Notes: a model not told the origin generated them from the letters alone. A stretch of 64,000 bases of DNA from Humitalea sp050632385 (GCF_050632385.1 NZ_CP192599.1:1-64000); one strand, 5' to 3'. Positions 8,598-17,605 are shown, numbered from the stretch's first letter. Program-made: numbers and translations.

Positions 8598-9308
8598 ATG
8601 ATCGACGTACGCCCCTTCAAGACCCTTGGTGGTGCCAACCACGGCTGGTTGAACGCCAAGCATCACTTCTCCTTCGCCAACTACCATGACCCCGACCGCA
8701 TGAACTGGGGCCGGCTGCGCGTGTGGAACGACGATGAAATCGCGCCGGGCACGGGCTTCGACCCGCATCCGCACCGCGACATGGAAATCGTGACCTTCGT
8801 CCGCCAGGGCGCGATCACGCACCGCGACAGCCTGGGCAATGTCGGCCGCACCGGGGCCGGCGATGTGCAGATCATGTCGGCCGGCCGCGGCGTGACCCAT
8901 TCGGAATACAACCTGGAGCCTGAAACCACCCGTCTGTTCCAGATCTGGATCATGCCGGACAAGCGCGGCGCCGAACCGCGCTGGGGGGCCAAGGAATTCC
9001 CCAAGGCCACGGGTGACGGCGCGATCACGGTGTTGGCGTCCGGTCGCCCGGCCGATGAGGGCGGCGAGGCCCTGACGATCAACGCCGATGCCGCGGTGAT
9101 GGCGACGACCCTGACCAAGGGCCAGTCGGCGACCCTGGCCCTGGCCCCCGGCCGCGCCGCCTACCTGGTGCCGGCCAAGGGCAGCGTCACGGTCAATGGC
9201 GTGCCCGTCGCCCATCGCGACGGTGCCGCGATCCGCGACGTGGCGGAAGCGGTGATCCTGGCGTCGGAGGACGCCGAGGTCGTGATCGTGGAAGTCGCCG
9301 CCGACTAA
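8598..9308 (+). CDS. Pirin family protein
   Basis: Bicupin protein of 236 residues. The N-terminal cupin carries the metal-binding set in FDPHPHRDMEIVTFV, then SAGRGVTHSEYN, as in YhhW/pirin proteins, some of which have quercetin 2,3-dioxygenase activity. The C-terminal cupin is less conserved. A purine-rich AAAGGA precedes the ATG. The stop codon directly abuts dispersed repeat A copy 2, which separates this gene from the convergent hydrolase gene. Physiological substrate unknown. Confidence 0.93.
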   Translation: MIDVRPFKTLGGANHGWLNAKHHFSFANYHDPDRMNWGRLRVWNDDEIAPGTGFDPHPHRDMEIVTFVRQGAITHRDSLGNVGRTGAGDVQIMSAGRGVTHSEYNLEPETTRLFQIWIMPDKRGAEPRWGAKEFPKATGDGAITVLASGRPADEGGEALTINADAAVMATTLTKGQSATLALAPGRAAYLVPAKGSVTVNGVPVAHRDGAAIRDVAEAVILASEDAEVVIVEVAAD

Positions 9309-9412
9309 AGCGTGATGGCCGTAGGCGCGCATGCGCCGAAGGGCTGAATCACGCGACAAAACAACCAGCTAGACCGCGATGCGTGAGCGAATGCGAACGC
9401 ATCGCGGTCTAG
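9309..9412 (+). repeat. Dispersed palindromic repeat A, copy 2
   Basis: 104-bp copy whose 3' hairpin is perfect: CTAGACCGCGATGCG (9369-9383) pairs with CGCATCGCGGTCTAG (9398-9412) over a 14-nt loop. It fills the gap between the convergent pirin and hydrolase genes, and the last CTAG supplies the hydrolase stop codon. It could serve as a bidirectional terminator. Confidence 0.92.
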
Positions 9413-10857
9413 GGCTGTGGGATCGCCGCGCCGATCCGCTCGGCGATCCAGGGGAAGAACGGGTTGGACGACGCCCGCATCAGCGTGTCCAACCCGACCA
9501 CCAGCGCACCGCGTTCGCCCCGTGCCGCGATGGTGCCGAGGCGCACGCCGAACCGGTCCTCCGGATCGGGCTCGGCGCCATAAAGCCCGTCTTCCGGCGG
9601 GAAGGGCATCGCCACATGCGACAGTGAAAACATGTCGCGCGGATAGGCGAGGCCGATGGAGGTATCCTCGGCCGCTGTCGCGCCGGCCGGGGTGGCGCGG
9701 GCGATCATGGCGGCGCTGCCGGGGCCATCATTCACTACCAGGGTCGCGCGGAAGCGTCGCGGCGCCGGCGGCAGCAGGCCGCCCAGCGCCGCATCGGCCG
9801 CACGCGTCAGGATTTCGCCGAGCTGCGCGTCGCGGTTCAGGTCGAACACCACCAGTTCGCTGCCATTGTCGGGCAGGCGCGCGAAGAGGTCGCGCACCAC
9901 GGCCGGCGTGCTGACGGTCGCATCCAGCACCGACTGGAACGCCAACACCGGCGGCAGCCTGGCCAGGTCGGTGCGGCCAAGCCGGTCCTGCAAGGTGGCC
10001 GCCAGACGGCTGGACTGCCGCGCGCCGTTCACCGGGAAGGAATTGTATTTGAACGGGTTGAATTCGGGCTGCGTGCCGAGCCAGGCGGATTTGGCGAAAC
10101 GCGGCAGCAGCGCCGGCAATTCCGCGAACCAGGCCCAGTTCGCCGCCCGGCTGATGCCGATCATCGGCGACAGCAGCACCAGCCGTTCCGGCAACCCGAT
10201 GCCCGGCGCCTGCAGCGCATCCATCGCATGCATCAGCGCCACCGCCGCCCCGGTGGAATAGCCGACCATGTGCAGCGGCACCTCGGCGCCGGCCCGCACG
10301 CGGGCTTCACGCACCGCCAGGCGCCCGGCCGCGGCCCATTGTTCCCAGGTGGCGTCGGTCAGGCCACCCGGCACGGTGCCATGCCCCGGGTAGCGCACGC
10401 CGACCGCGACAAAGCCCTGGTCGCGATACAGCCGGGCCACGTGGCGCAGGCTGAAGGGCGCGTCGGTCAGGCCATGCAGCAGCACGACCGCACCGCGCGG
10501 CGTGCCCTCCGGCACCAGCACGAAGGATCGGTTCCAGTCGGTGGGAAAGTGCTGCGGGAACAGCGGGCTGCCGGAGAAATACCGGTTGGAGGCGATGCGG
10601 TCGGCCGGTTCCAGCCGGTCGGTCACCTCACGCCGCACATTGGCGAAGGCGGCGTCCTCGGCGGCCAGCCAGGCGGCCCAGTCGGCGGCATCGATCTCGG
10701 CCACGGTCATCTCGGGCGGCACGGTGGTGTGCCACAGCGCCAGCGGCGTTCCGCTTTCGGCCAGCCAGATGCGCCCGCCGAGCAGGGTCAGCACGATGAC
10801 GGCCAGGATCACCCCCAGCCGGCGGATCATCCGGCTGCCCCATGAACGTCTGCGCAT
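9409..10857 (-). CDS. Membrane-anchored alpha/beta hydrolase
   Basis: 482-residue serine hydrolase. An N-terminal Arg-rich stretch followed by one hydrophobic segment (IRRLGVILAVIVLTLLGG) looks like a signal anchor. The lipase/esterase core shows VVLLHGLTDAPFSL (oxyanion region) and the nucleophile elbow GYSTG about residue 200. The Asp and His of the triad are expected in the long C-terminal part but I cannot assign them with certainty. Starts at 10875 and 10830 are also possible. The TAG stop lies in dispersed repeat A. Substrate unknown. Confidence 0.85.
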   Translation of the reverse strand: MRRRSWGSRMIRRLGVILAVIVLTLLGGRIWLAESGTPLALWHTTVPPEMTVAEIDAADWAAWLAAEDAAFANVRREVTDRLEPADRIASNRYFSGSPLFPQHFPTDWNRSFVLVPEGTPRGAVVLLHGLTDAPFSLRHVARLYRDQGFVAVGVRYPGHGTVPGGLTDATWEQWAAAGRLAVREARVRAGAEVPLHMVGYSTGAAVALMHAMDALQAPGIGLPERLVLLSPMIGISRAANWAWFAELPALLPRFAKSAWLGTQPEFNPFKYNSFPVNGARQSSRLAATLQDRLGRTDLARLPPVLAFQSVLDATVSTPAVVRDLFARLPDNGSELVVFDLNRDAQLGEILTRAADAALGGLLPPAPRRFRATLVVNDGPGSAAMIARATPAGATAAEDTSIGLAYPRDMFSLSHVAMPFPPEDGLYGAEPDPEDRFGVRLGTIAARGERGALVVGLDTLMRASSNPFFPWIAERIGAAIPQP

Positions 10858-11029
10858 GTCATGCCTCGCGATCAACCTGTCGGCGCCAGTATGGACCCGC
10901 GCGCGGCGGCTTGGCAGGCCCCGGCCGAATCACGCAGGCGCCCCTTGTCGCACCGGATTGCGCTGCCGCATTGTTGCGGGCCCGGTGCCGCCTAGGATGG
11001 CACCCGTCAACCTGTGTTGGAGCCACCTA

Positions 11030-11479
11030 ATGACCACCGACGCCCCCTTTTCGGTCCAGGGCCTGTTCGCCGCCAAGGAAGCCGCGGCCGAGAAAAAGCG
11101 CGAGGAGGCCGCGATCGCCGCCGCCGAGCGCAAGGCCGAATTGGACGCCTTCACCAACAAGGTGATGAACTACGAGATCACCCAGGACGACAAGGACCGC
11201 GCCGTCGCCAAGATCCGCCGCGCCTTCGAGGCGGGGGAGCGGGAGGTGATGCTGCTGCACTTCCCTTCCTCCATCTGCGAAGACGGCGGGCGCCGCATCA
11301 ACAACCACCTGGACGGCTGGCAGGACACGCTGCCCGGCGTGCTGAAGAAGATCCACGCCTGGTGGGAGAATGAGATGAAGCCCGGCGGCTTCACCTTCTC
11401 CGCACGCATCATCGACTACCCGGGCGGCATGCCGGGCGACGTCGGCATCTTCATCGGATGGCCGCAGTCGTTGACGTAA
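11030..11479 (+). CDS. Conserved hypothetical protein, 149 aa
   Basis: Small soluble protein. The N-terminal 50 residues are Ala/Lys/Glu-rich and likely coiled-coil (AAKEAAAEKKREEAAIAAAE); the C-terminal half is a compact domain with MLLHFPSSICEDGGRRINN and ends GDVGIFIGWPQSL. No catalytic motif is recognised. It stands alone in front of a family C repeat. The start is the ATG at 11030; a weak purine-rich GTTGGAG lies about 9 bp upstream. Confidence 0.78.
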   Translation: MTTDAPFSVQGLFAAKEAAAEKKREEAAIAAAERKAELDAFTNKVMNYEITQDDKDRAVAKIRRAFEAGEREVMLLHFPSSICEDGGRRINNHLDGWQDTLPGVLKKIHAWWENEMKPGGFTFSARIIDYPGGMPGDVGIFIGWPQSLT

Positions 11480-11491
11480 TGGTTGGGGTCT

Positions 11492-11717
11492 GCGCCGTGG
11501 AGAGGGCTTCGCCCCCTCCACACCTCCCCCACCAAGGGGCCGTGGCCCCTTGGAACCCACGGGACTTGGCAGAATAAAGAGAGGGGCATCAGTGGCGTTC
11601 CATTGACCACGGGCGCGCCATGCCCCTCTCTTTATTCTGCCAATACATCGCGCCGGTCCAGGGGCGGCGGCCCCTGGTGGGGAGAGTTTGAGAGGGGCGA
11701 AGCCCCTTTCAAAGCGC
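11492..11717. repeat. Long palindromic repeat C, copy 1
   Basis: About 226 bp of nested inverted repeats. The outer arms are GGGCTTCGCCCCCTCC on the left and GGGGCGAAGCCCC on the right. The inner stem is a perfect 22-bp match between 11568-11589 and 11620-11641, containing AATAAAGAGAGGGGCAT and its complement, around a 30-nt loop. Between outer and inner arms lie two GC-rich hairpins (AAGGGGCC..GGCCCCTT left, CAGGGGC..GCCCCTG right). The second copy at 30212-30435 carries the central part in reverse. Confidence 0.9.
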
Positions 11718-11727
11718 AACCCAGCAA

Positions 11728-12864
11728 TTACTTCGCCACCGACTGCCACCCGACGGCGAGCGCCGCGCAGGAAAACGCCAGTCCGGCCAGGAACACCGGG
11801 GCATGGGCTTCGGCCACCGCCGCGAACAGGGCGGCCAGGGCGAAGGCCACGATGGCCTGCGCCACGGCATAGGCTGCGGTCGCGCGGGGCCAGAGTGCGG
11901 CGGCCCCCGCGCCCGCCTGATGCCGCAAGGCGGCCAGGGCCACGGCCGACACGCCCACCCCGGCAAAGCCCGACAGGGCGGCGGCCCCGCCCAGGGCCAG
12001 AACGCCCCCGACGGGCAGCAGTGCCAGGGCAAGGGCCGCGACCTGCACCATCAGCCACAGCCGCACCGCGACGGCGGCGCCCAGCCAATCGACCGCGCGC
12101 CCGCCCAGCACCGTGCCCGCCATGGCCCCCAGCCCGAACAGCAGCCATACGCCGGACCCCATGCCGATGCCGAAGCCGCGCCCCCGCACGGCCAGGTCGG
12201 ACATGTAGATCATGGGCGCGACCATGCCCGCGCCGGACAGGCCATAGGCGATGACCAGACGTGTCGCCCGCACCACGGGGGCGACGGGGTCAGCGCGGGG
12301 TGGTTCGGGCGGCCAGTGGCGGCGGGCCCAGGCCCAGCCGGCCAGCGCCATCAGGCCCAGTCCGGCCCAGCCCGCGCCGACGCCGGCCCGCAGGAAGATC
12401 GGCAGCAGCAGGGCGACGGCGACGATGCCGACGCCGACGCCGGCGATGATGACGCCCGATGCCGCGCCGCGGTGGCGGGTTTCGACGGCGGCCTGCACCG
12501 CCGGCCCGGCCAGCGCCATCAGCACGCCCCCCGCGGCCCCCGCCACGGCGCGGCAGACGATGAACCAGCCAAGTCCCGCCGGCAGCGCGCAGCCGAGCAG
12601 GGCCGCCGCCGCCGCGAACATCGCCACGTCCAGCGTCCGGCGAAAGCCGGCGGCCCGGGCCAGGCGTGCGGCACCCAGCGCGCCGGCCAGGTAGCCGGCC
12701 AGGTTGGCGGCCCCCAGCAAGCCGGCGCCGGCGCCATCCACCCAGCCCGCGCCGACCATCGCCGGGAACAGCGGCACGAAGCCGAAACGCGCCAGCCCGA
12801 TGCCGCTGCCGACCGCGACCCCGCCGGCCAGGGACAGGGTCAGCCAGGGGCCGGGCGCCGTCAC
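11728..12864 (-). CDS. YbfB/YjiJ-type MFS transporter
   Basis: Integral membrane protein of 378 residues with about 12 hydrophobic segments, beginning SLAGGVAVGSGIGLARFGFVPLFPAM, the hallmark of the YbfB/YjiJ subfamily of the major facilitator superfamily. The two halves are joined by a short basic loop (WARRHWPPEPPRADP). The start is taken as the GTG at 12864, 13 bp after the stop of the preceding small secreted protein; a longer frame runs through that gene. The exported or imported solute is unknown. Confidence 0.85.
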   Translation of the reverse strand: MTAPGPWLTLSLAGGVAVGSGIGLARFGFVPLFPAMVGAGWVDGAGAGLLGAANLAGYLAGALGAARLARAAGFRRTLDVAMFAAAAALLGCALPAGLGWFIVCRAVAGAAGGVLMALAGPAVQAAVETRHRGAASGVIIAGVGVGIVAVALLLPIFLRAGVGAGWAGLGLMALAGWAWARRHWPPEPPRADPVAPVVRATRLVIAYGLSGAGMVAPMIYMSDLAVRGRGFGIGMGSGVWLLFGLGAMAGTVLGGRAVDWLGAAVAVRLWLMVQVAALALALLPVGGVLALGGAAALSGFAGVGVSAVALAALRHQAGAGAAALWPRATAAYAVAQAIVAFALAALFAAVAEAHAPVFLAGLAFSCAALAVGWQSVAK

Positions 12865-12877
12865 GCGCGGCGCGGCG

Positions 12878-13156
12878 TCAGGGCGTGGCGCTGGCAGCGG
12901 CCCGCAGGGCGCGGCGCAGCCGGGCGATACCGGTCCGGAGATGGCCGGTGTCGCACAGGCGACGGCCTTCCTCGCCCAGGCTGCGCGCGGGTTCCGTGGC
13001 ACCACCCGGCGCCACGGCCAGGCGTTGGGACAGTGATGCGCAGTATTCGGGGCTGTCGGTCGTGACCCGCACGGTTTCCGCCCGCACCCCGGTGGCGGTG
13101 GAAGCGAGAATCCCGATCAGTGCGCAGATTGCGAGAAACGATCGAACCTTGCGCAT
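12878..13156 (-). CDS. Small secreted hypothetical protein
   Basis: 92 residues with a clear Sec signal peptide (MRKVRSFLAICALIGILAST, cleavage probably after GVRA) and a mature part of about 68 residues with two Cys (EYCASL and RRLCDTG), which could form a disulfide in the periplasm. No family recognised. It lies just upstream of the MFS gene and may share its mRNA. The start at 13156 gives the signal peptide its proper beginning; a frame extension to 13210 is possible but less likely. Confidence 0.72.
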   Translation of the reverse strand: MRKVRSFLAICALIGILASTATGVRAETVRVTTDSPEYCASLSQRLAVAPGGATEPARSLGEEGRRLCDTGHLRTGIARLRRALRAAASATP

Positions 13157-13294
13157 GGTCAGGACGATACGGGACCCGTCCCGGCGCCGCGGTGGGCGGG
13201 GCATGACCATTCGGCAAGGCAGCCGGACGCGGGCCGTGGCGGCGCGTCATGCGGGCTGGCGTGTCCCGCGTCATGGGGGCAAGCGCGTCCCGCG

Positions 13295-14662
13295 TCATGC
13301 GGGCAAGCGGAGCGTCGCCAACAGCCCGGGCGGTTCCCCGCCCGGCCGCGCATCGGCCAGCCGCAGGTCGCCCCGGTGCAGGTGGGCGACGGCGCGCACC
13401 AGCGACAGGCCAAGCCCCGAACCCGGGGTGGTGCGGGCGCTGTCGGCGCGGAAGAAGCGGGTGCCGGCGCGGCCGCGATCGTCGGGCGACAGCCCGGGCC
13501 CGGCGTCGGACACGTCGATATAGACGGCACGCGCGCCGCGCTTGGCTTGCAGGCGGATGATGCCGCCCTCGGGCGTGAATTTCACGGCATTGTCCAGCAG
13601 GTTGGCGATGGCCTGCAACACCAGGTCGCGGTCGCCGGTCATTTCCAAGTGCTCGGCGATGTCGGTTTCCAGGCTGGCGCCGACGGCTTCGGCCGAGGGC
13701 AGATAGAGGTCCGCCGCATCCTCCAGCACAGCCGTCAGGTCGAAGGGGGCGAAGGCGGCGCGGCGGGCGCCGGCCTCGACCTCGGCGATGCGCAGCACGG
13801 CCTGGAAGATGCGGGTGATGCCGTCCAGGTCGGCGATGCCTTGTTCGATCGCGCCGCGCAGGGCGGCGGCGTCGGGGGCGGTGCCGAGCGCGTCCTCCAG
13901 CTTGGCGCGCAGGCGGGCGATGGGGGTCCGCAGGTCATGCGCGATGGCATCGGATACGCCGCGCACGCCGGTCATCAGCGTGGCGATGCGGTCCAGCATC
14001 GCGTTCATCGTCTGGCCCAGCCGGTCGAATTCATCGTCCCGCCCGGTCAGCGGCACGCGCAAGGCCAGGTCGCCGGCGGCGATGGCGACCGCGGTATCGG
14101 TCGCCGGCGCCAGTCGCTGGGTCAGCGCGCGCCGCAGCAGCCAGGCGCCAATGGCCGCGAACAGCGCGGCGGCCGCGCCCGACCAGGCCAGGGCGTCGGT
14201 CAGCAAGGCCCGCAGCCGCAGTTTTTCCGCGACATCGCGGCCGACGAACAATTGCGTCCCATCCGGCAGGTCCAGCCGGAACAGCCGCGCTTCGGAGGGT
14301 TCGTCGTCGCGCAACAGAGGTTCACGCGACCAGGGCAGCTCGCTCACGTCCCGGTCCGGCGGTTCGTCCAGGTTGCCGGCCAGGCGTTGGCCCGTGGCGG
14401 AGAGCAGCAGGTAGAGGGTTTCGCCCTCGATATCCGCGGCCAGGCGGCTTTCGATCGCTTCGATCAGCCCGGTCGTGCCGGCGCTGCGCCAGCGTTCCTC
14501 CATGGCCGTGGCATCGGCGCGGATGGTCGCATCGGTCTGGCGGTCCAGCGCGCCGGCGGTGCCCCACCAGAGTACCGCGGCGAAGGCCAGCCCCGCGCCG
14601 ATGAACAACGAGGCGAAGAGCAGCGCGAAGCGTAGCCCCGCGCTGCCCAGCACGCGGCGCAC
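13295..14662 (-). CDS. Sensor histidine kinase (OmpR-partner class)
   Basis: 455-residue membrane sensor of a two-component system. Domain order: TM1 (about residues 10-33), periplasmic loop of about 130 residues, TM2 (about 165-185), HAMP, HisKA with H box AIAHDLRTPIARLRA, and HATPase with N box NLLDNAVKFTPEGG, G1 DAGPGLS and G2 GSGLGLSLVR. All catalytic elements are intact. It starts with GTG, 32 bp after the stop of its response regulator, so the pair is co-transcribed. The signal sensed by the periplasmic loop is not evident. Confidence 0.93.
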   Translation of the reverse strand: MRRVLGSAGLRFALLFASLFIGAGLAFAAVLWWGTAGALDRQTDATIRADATAMEERWRSAGTTGLIEAIESRLAADIEGETLYLLLSATGQRLAGNLDEPPDRDVSELPWSREPLLRDDEPSEARLFRLDLPDGTQLFVGRDVAEKLRLRALLTDALAWSGAAAALFAAIGAWLLRRALTQRLAPATDTAVAIAAGDLALRVPLTGRDDEFDRLGQTMNAMLDRIATLMTGVRGVSDAIAHDLRTPIARLRAKLEDALGTAPDAAALRGAIEQGIADLDGITRIFQAVLRIAEVEAGARRAAFAPFDLTAVLEDAADLYLPSAEAVGASLETDIAEHLEMTGDRDLVLQAIANLLDNAVKFTPEGGIIRLQAKRGARAVYIDVSDAGPGLSPDDRGRAGTRFFRADSARTTPGSGLGLSLVRAVAHLHRGDLRLADARPGGEPPGLLATLRLPA

Positions 14663-14694
14663 GGGGCTGGCGCCCGGTGCTGCCGCCGTGTTGT

Positions 14695-15375
14695 TCAGGG
14701 TTCGGCCCGGATCATGTAGCCCGCGTTGCGCACGGTATGGATCAGCGGGCGGTCAAAGCCCTTGTCCAGCTTCTGGCGCAGGCGGGAGACATGGACGTCG
14801 ATGACATTGGTCTGCGGGTCGAAATGGTAGTCCCACACCTTCTCCAGCAGCATGGTCCGCGTCACCACTTGGCCCGCGTGGCGCATCAGGTGTTCGAGCA
14901 GGCGGAATTCGCGCGGCTGCACCTCCACCTTGCGCCCCGCCCGGGTGACGGTGCGCGACAGCAGGTCCAGTTCCAGGTCGGCGACCCGCAACCGGGTGGC
15001 CGGCGCGTCCACGGCCGGGCGGCGGCCGAGTGCCTCGACCCGCGCCAAAAGTTCGGCGAAGGCGAAGGGCTTGGTCATGTAGTCGTCGCCGCCGGCTTTC
15101 AGCCCGCGGACCCGTTCATCGACCGCGGTCATGGCGGTCAGGAACAGCACCGGGGTCTTGTTGCCCTGGCCGCGCAGGGTTTCCACCAGCCGCACGCCAT
15201 CGACGCCGCCGGGCAGCATCCGGTCCAGCACCAGCAGGTCGAAGGGCTCGGAGGCCGCCATGAACAACCCGTCGCGCCCGTTGGGCGCGTGTTCGACCGT
15301 ATGGCCGGCTTCCTGGAGGCCTTTGCGCACGAAGCGCGCGACCTCGACATCGTCCTCCACCAGCAGAATGCGCAT
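14695..15375 (-). CDS. OmpR-family response regulator
   Basis: 226-residue DNA-binding response regulator. The receiver domain has the acidic pair (LLVEDD), the phospho-acceptor Asp in LLVLDRMLPGG and the conserved Lys in YMTKPFAF; the C-terminal winged helix has VQPREFRLLEHLMRHAGQVV and the recognition helix near NVIDVHVSRLRQKL. It precedes and partners the histidine kinase. It is divergent from the CoA-transferase gene; the 158-bp gap holds both promoters and could be the operator. Its target genes are not known. Confidence 0.95.
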   Translation of the reverse strand: MRILLVEDDVEVARFVRKGLQEAGHTVEHAPNGRDGLFMAASEPFDLLVLDRMLPGGVDGVRLVETLRGQGNKTPVLFLTAMTAVDERVRGLKAGGDDYMTKPFAFAELLARVEALGRRPAVDAPATRLRVADLELDLLSRTVTRAGRKVEVQPREFRLLEHLMRHAGQVVTRTMLLEKVWDYHFDPQTNVIDVHVSRLRQKLDKGFDRPLIHTVRNAGYMIRAEP

Positions 15376-15533
15376 GATGGCCCCACTCCTGTTTCCCGCC
15401 GGACGGCGGGCATGACCGTGAAAGCCTTTGTGAACGGCCACGGGCCGCGCCGCCAGCCCCCTTCGGCGCCGGGGTGGCTTCCTTGGGCGGGTGCCCAGGG
15501 CTAGTCAGGACCCGAAACAGAGGGACGGGCCGC

Positions 15534-16706
15534 ATGCTGCCGCTGGATGGTCTGAAGGTCGTCGAACTCGGCCACTACATCGCCGGACCCTTCGCGACCC
15601 GCTTGCTGGCCGACATGGGCGCCGAGGTCATCAAGGTCGAACCGCCCGAAGGCGACCCGATCCGCGGCTGGGGCGCCACCAAGGACGGTCATCCGGTCTG
15701 GTTCAGCGTGCATGGCCGCAACAAGATGTCGGTCACGCTGGACCTGAAATCGCCGGAGGGACGGGCGCAGATCCTTGCCCTCTGCACCCGCGCCGATGCG
15801 CTGGTGGAGAATTTCCGCCCCGGCTACCTGGAACGAATCGGCCTCGGCCCGGATGTCCTGCACGCCGCCAACCCGCGCCTGGTGATCGCCCGCGTGTCCG
15901 GCTACGGCCAGGACGGGCCCTATCGCGACAAGCCCGCCTTTGGCGCGATCGGTGAGGCGATGGGCGGGTTGCGCCACCTGACCGCCAACCCCGGCCAGAC
16001 CGAACACCCGCCGCCGCGCTGCGGCGTGTCGATCAGCGACGATCTGGCCGGCATGTATGCGGCGATGGCGGTGGTATCGGCCTGTTGGGGGCGGGACCGG
16101 CAGGGGAGCGAGGGCAAGGGCCGGATCATCGACCTGGACCTGGTGTCCAGCGTGTTCTCGCTGATGGAGGGGATGCTGCCGGAATACGATTTGTTTGGCC
16201 GGGTGCGGCAGCCGGCCGGGGCGGCGATCCCGACCGCGGCGCCGACCAATACCTATCTGTGCGCCGATGGGCGGTGGCTCTGCATCGCCGGCAATTCCGA
16301 CCTGATTTTCAAGCGGCTGATGGCGGCGATCGGGCGCCCGGAGTTTTCCGACGATCCGCGCATGAAGGACAATATCGGCCGCTGCGCCCATGTGGGCGAG
16401 TTGGACGGGGCCATCGCGGATTGGACGCGCGGGCGCAGCGCCAAGGACGCGGAAGAGGTGCTGGAGGCGGCGGAGGTGCCGTGCTCGCGCCTCTATGACA
16501 TCAAGGATTGCGCCGAGGATCCGCATTTCGTCGCGCGGCAATCGGTGTTCCGGGTGAACGACCCGCTGATCGGGCCGGTGCTGCATCCGGCCGCACCCTT
16601 CCGCTTCGATGGGGTGCCGCCGCCGGAGATGGTGCGTTGGACGGCCCCGGCCATCGGCGCGCACAATGACCACGTCTTTGGAACGCTGTTGGGAGCGAAA
16701 GCATGA
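15534..16706 (+). CDS. CaiB/BaiF family (class III) CoA transferase
   Basis: 390-residue enzyme moving CoA between acyl donors and acceptors through an aspartyl-CoA thioester. Typical features: LKVVELGHYIAGPFATRLLADMG N-terminus, FSVHGRNKMSVTLDLK, and the catalytic Asp in the GVSISDDLAGMYAAM region. The ATG at 15534 gives the family-typical beginning. Its stop overlaps the HMG-CoA-lyase-like gene by 4 bp, so both products are expected in similar amounts. The pair resembles routes that activate a branched dicarboxylate or hydroxy acid to its CoA ester and cleave it; the substrate cannot be read from sequence. Confidence 0.94.
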   Translation: MLPLDGLKVVELGHYIAGPFATRLLADMGAEVIKVEPPEGDPIRGWGATKDGHPVWFSVHGRNKMSVTLDLKSPEGRAQILALCTRADALVENFRPGYLERIGLGPDVLHAANPRLVIARVSGYGQDGPYRDKPAFGAIGEAMGGLRHLTANPGQTEHPPPRCGVSISDDLAGMYAAMAVVSACWGRDRQGSEGKGRIIDLDLVSSVFSLMEGMLPEYDLFGRVRQPAGAAIPTAAPTNTYLCADGRWLCIAGNSDLIFKRLMAAIGRPEFSDDPRMKDNIGRCAHVGELDGAIADWTRGRSAKDAEEVLEAAEVPCSRLYDIKDCAEDPHFVARQSVFRVNDPLIGPVLHPAAPFRFDGVPPPEMVRWTAPAIGAHNDHVFGTLLGAKA

Positions 16707-17602
16707 CCGGCGTCAGCATCAGCGAAGTCGCCCCGCGCGACGGGTTGCAATCCATCGGGGCCTTCGTGCCGACCGAGACGAAGATCGCCATGGTGCGCGC
16801 CCTGCACGCGGCGGGGCTGCGGCGGATGGAGGTGGGGTCCTTCGTCTCGCCCAAGCATGTCCCGCAGATGGCCGATACGGCGGCGGTGCTGGCGGCGGCC
16901 AAGACGCTGCCCGGGCTGGAATGCTGCGTGCTGGTGCCGAACCGGCGCGGCTTCGACCTGGCGTTGCAGCATGGCGCGCATCGCCTGGGCCTGTTCATGA
17001 GCGCCACGGAACAGCACAACCTGGCCAATCTGAACATGACGCGGGAGGCGAGTTTCGACGCCCTGACCGCGATCATCCGCGACACGCCGCGCGACGTCGC
17101 CATTCGCTTCAACCTGTCCTGCGTGTTCCATTGCCCGTTTGAGGGCGTGGTGCCCGAAGCCGCCATCCAGCCGCTGGTCGAACGCATCGTGGCGATCGAC
17201 CCGCGCATGGAGATCGCGCTCTGCGACACGACCGGCAATGCCGCGCCCGACCAGGTGGCGCGGGTGATGCGGGCGGCGATCGTGGTGGGTGGGCCGCGCT
17301 TCGCCTACCACGGGCATGACACCTACGGCATGGGGGTCGCCAATGTCGCGGCTGCCTATGAGGCCGGGGTGCGGGTGATCGACAGCGCGGCGGGCGGCCT
17401 GGGCGGGTGCCCCTTCGCGCCGGGGGCGACGGGGAATGTGGCGACCGAGGATGTCGCCTGGATGTTCGCCCGCATGGGGGTCGCGACGGGCATCGACTAT
17501 CCGGCGCTGCTGGTCGCGGCCGATTATTGTGCCGGGGTGCCGGGCGGGACGCCGGGCGGGCGGATGCGCGGGGTGCCGGCGGCGCGCAGGCTCGCCGCCT
17601 AG
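16703..17602 (+). CDS. Hydroxymethylglutaryl-CoA lyase family protein
   Basis: 299-residue TIM-barrel lyase. It has the DRE-TIM start EVAPRDGLQ, metal ligands including YHGHDTYGMGVAN, and the family signature GGLGGCPFAPGATGNVATED with the active-site Cys. Family members cleave HMG-CoA to acetoacetate and acetyl-CoA, but paralogues next to CaiB transferases act on other 3-hydroxyacyl-CoAs. Translationally coupled (ATGA overlap) to the CoA transferase. A family B repeat begins 3 bp after its stop. Confidence 0.93.
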   Translation: MTGVSISEVAPRDGLQSIGAFVPTETKIAMVRALHAAGLRRMEVGSFVSPKHVPQMADTAAVLAAAKTLPGLECCVLVPNRRGFDLALQHGAHRLGLFMSATEQHNLANLNMTREASFDALTAIIRDTPRDVAIRFNLSCVFHCPFEGVVPEAAIQPLVERIVAIDPRMEIALCDTTGNAAPDQVARVMRAAIVVGGPRFAYHGHDTYGMGVANVAAAYEAGVRVIDSAAGGLGGCPFAPGATGNVATEDVAWMFARMGVATGIDYPALLVAADYCAGVPGGTPGGRMRGVPAARRLAA

Positions 17603-17605
17603 CTG

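Noticed and set aside
8559..9359. 266-codon minus-strand frame starting in repeat A
   Set aside because: Antisense to the pirin gene with the repeat-derived N-terminus; the pirin gene has the motifs.
11803..13065. Open frame of 420 codons on the plus strand
   Set aside because: Antisense to the MFS transporter gene; composition is typical of a shadow.
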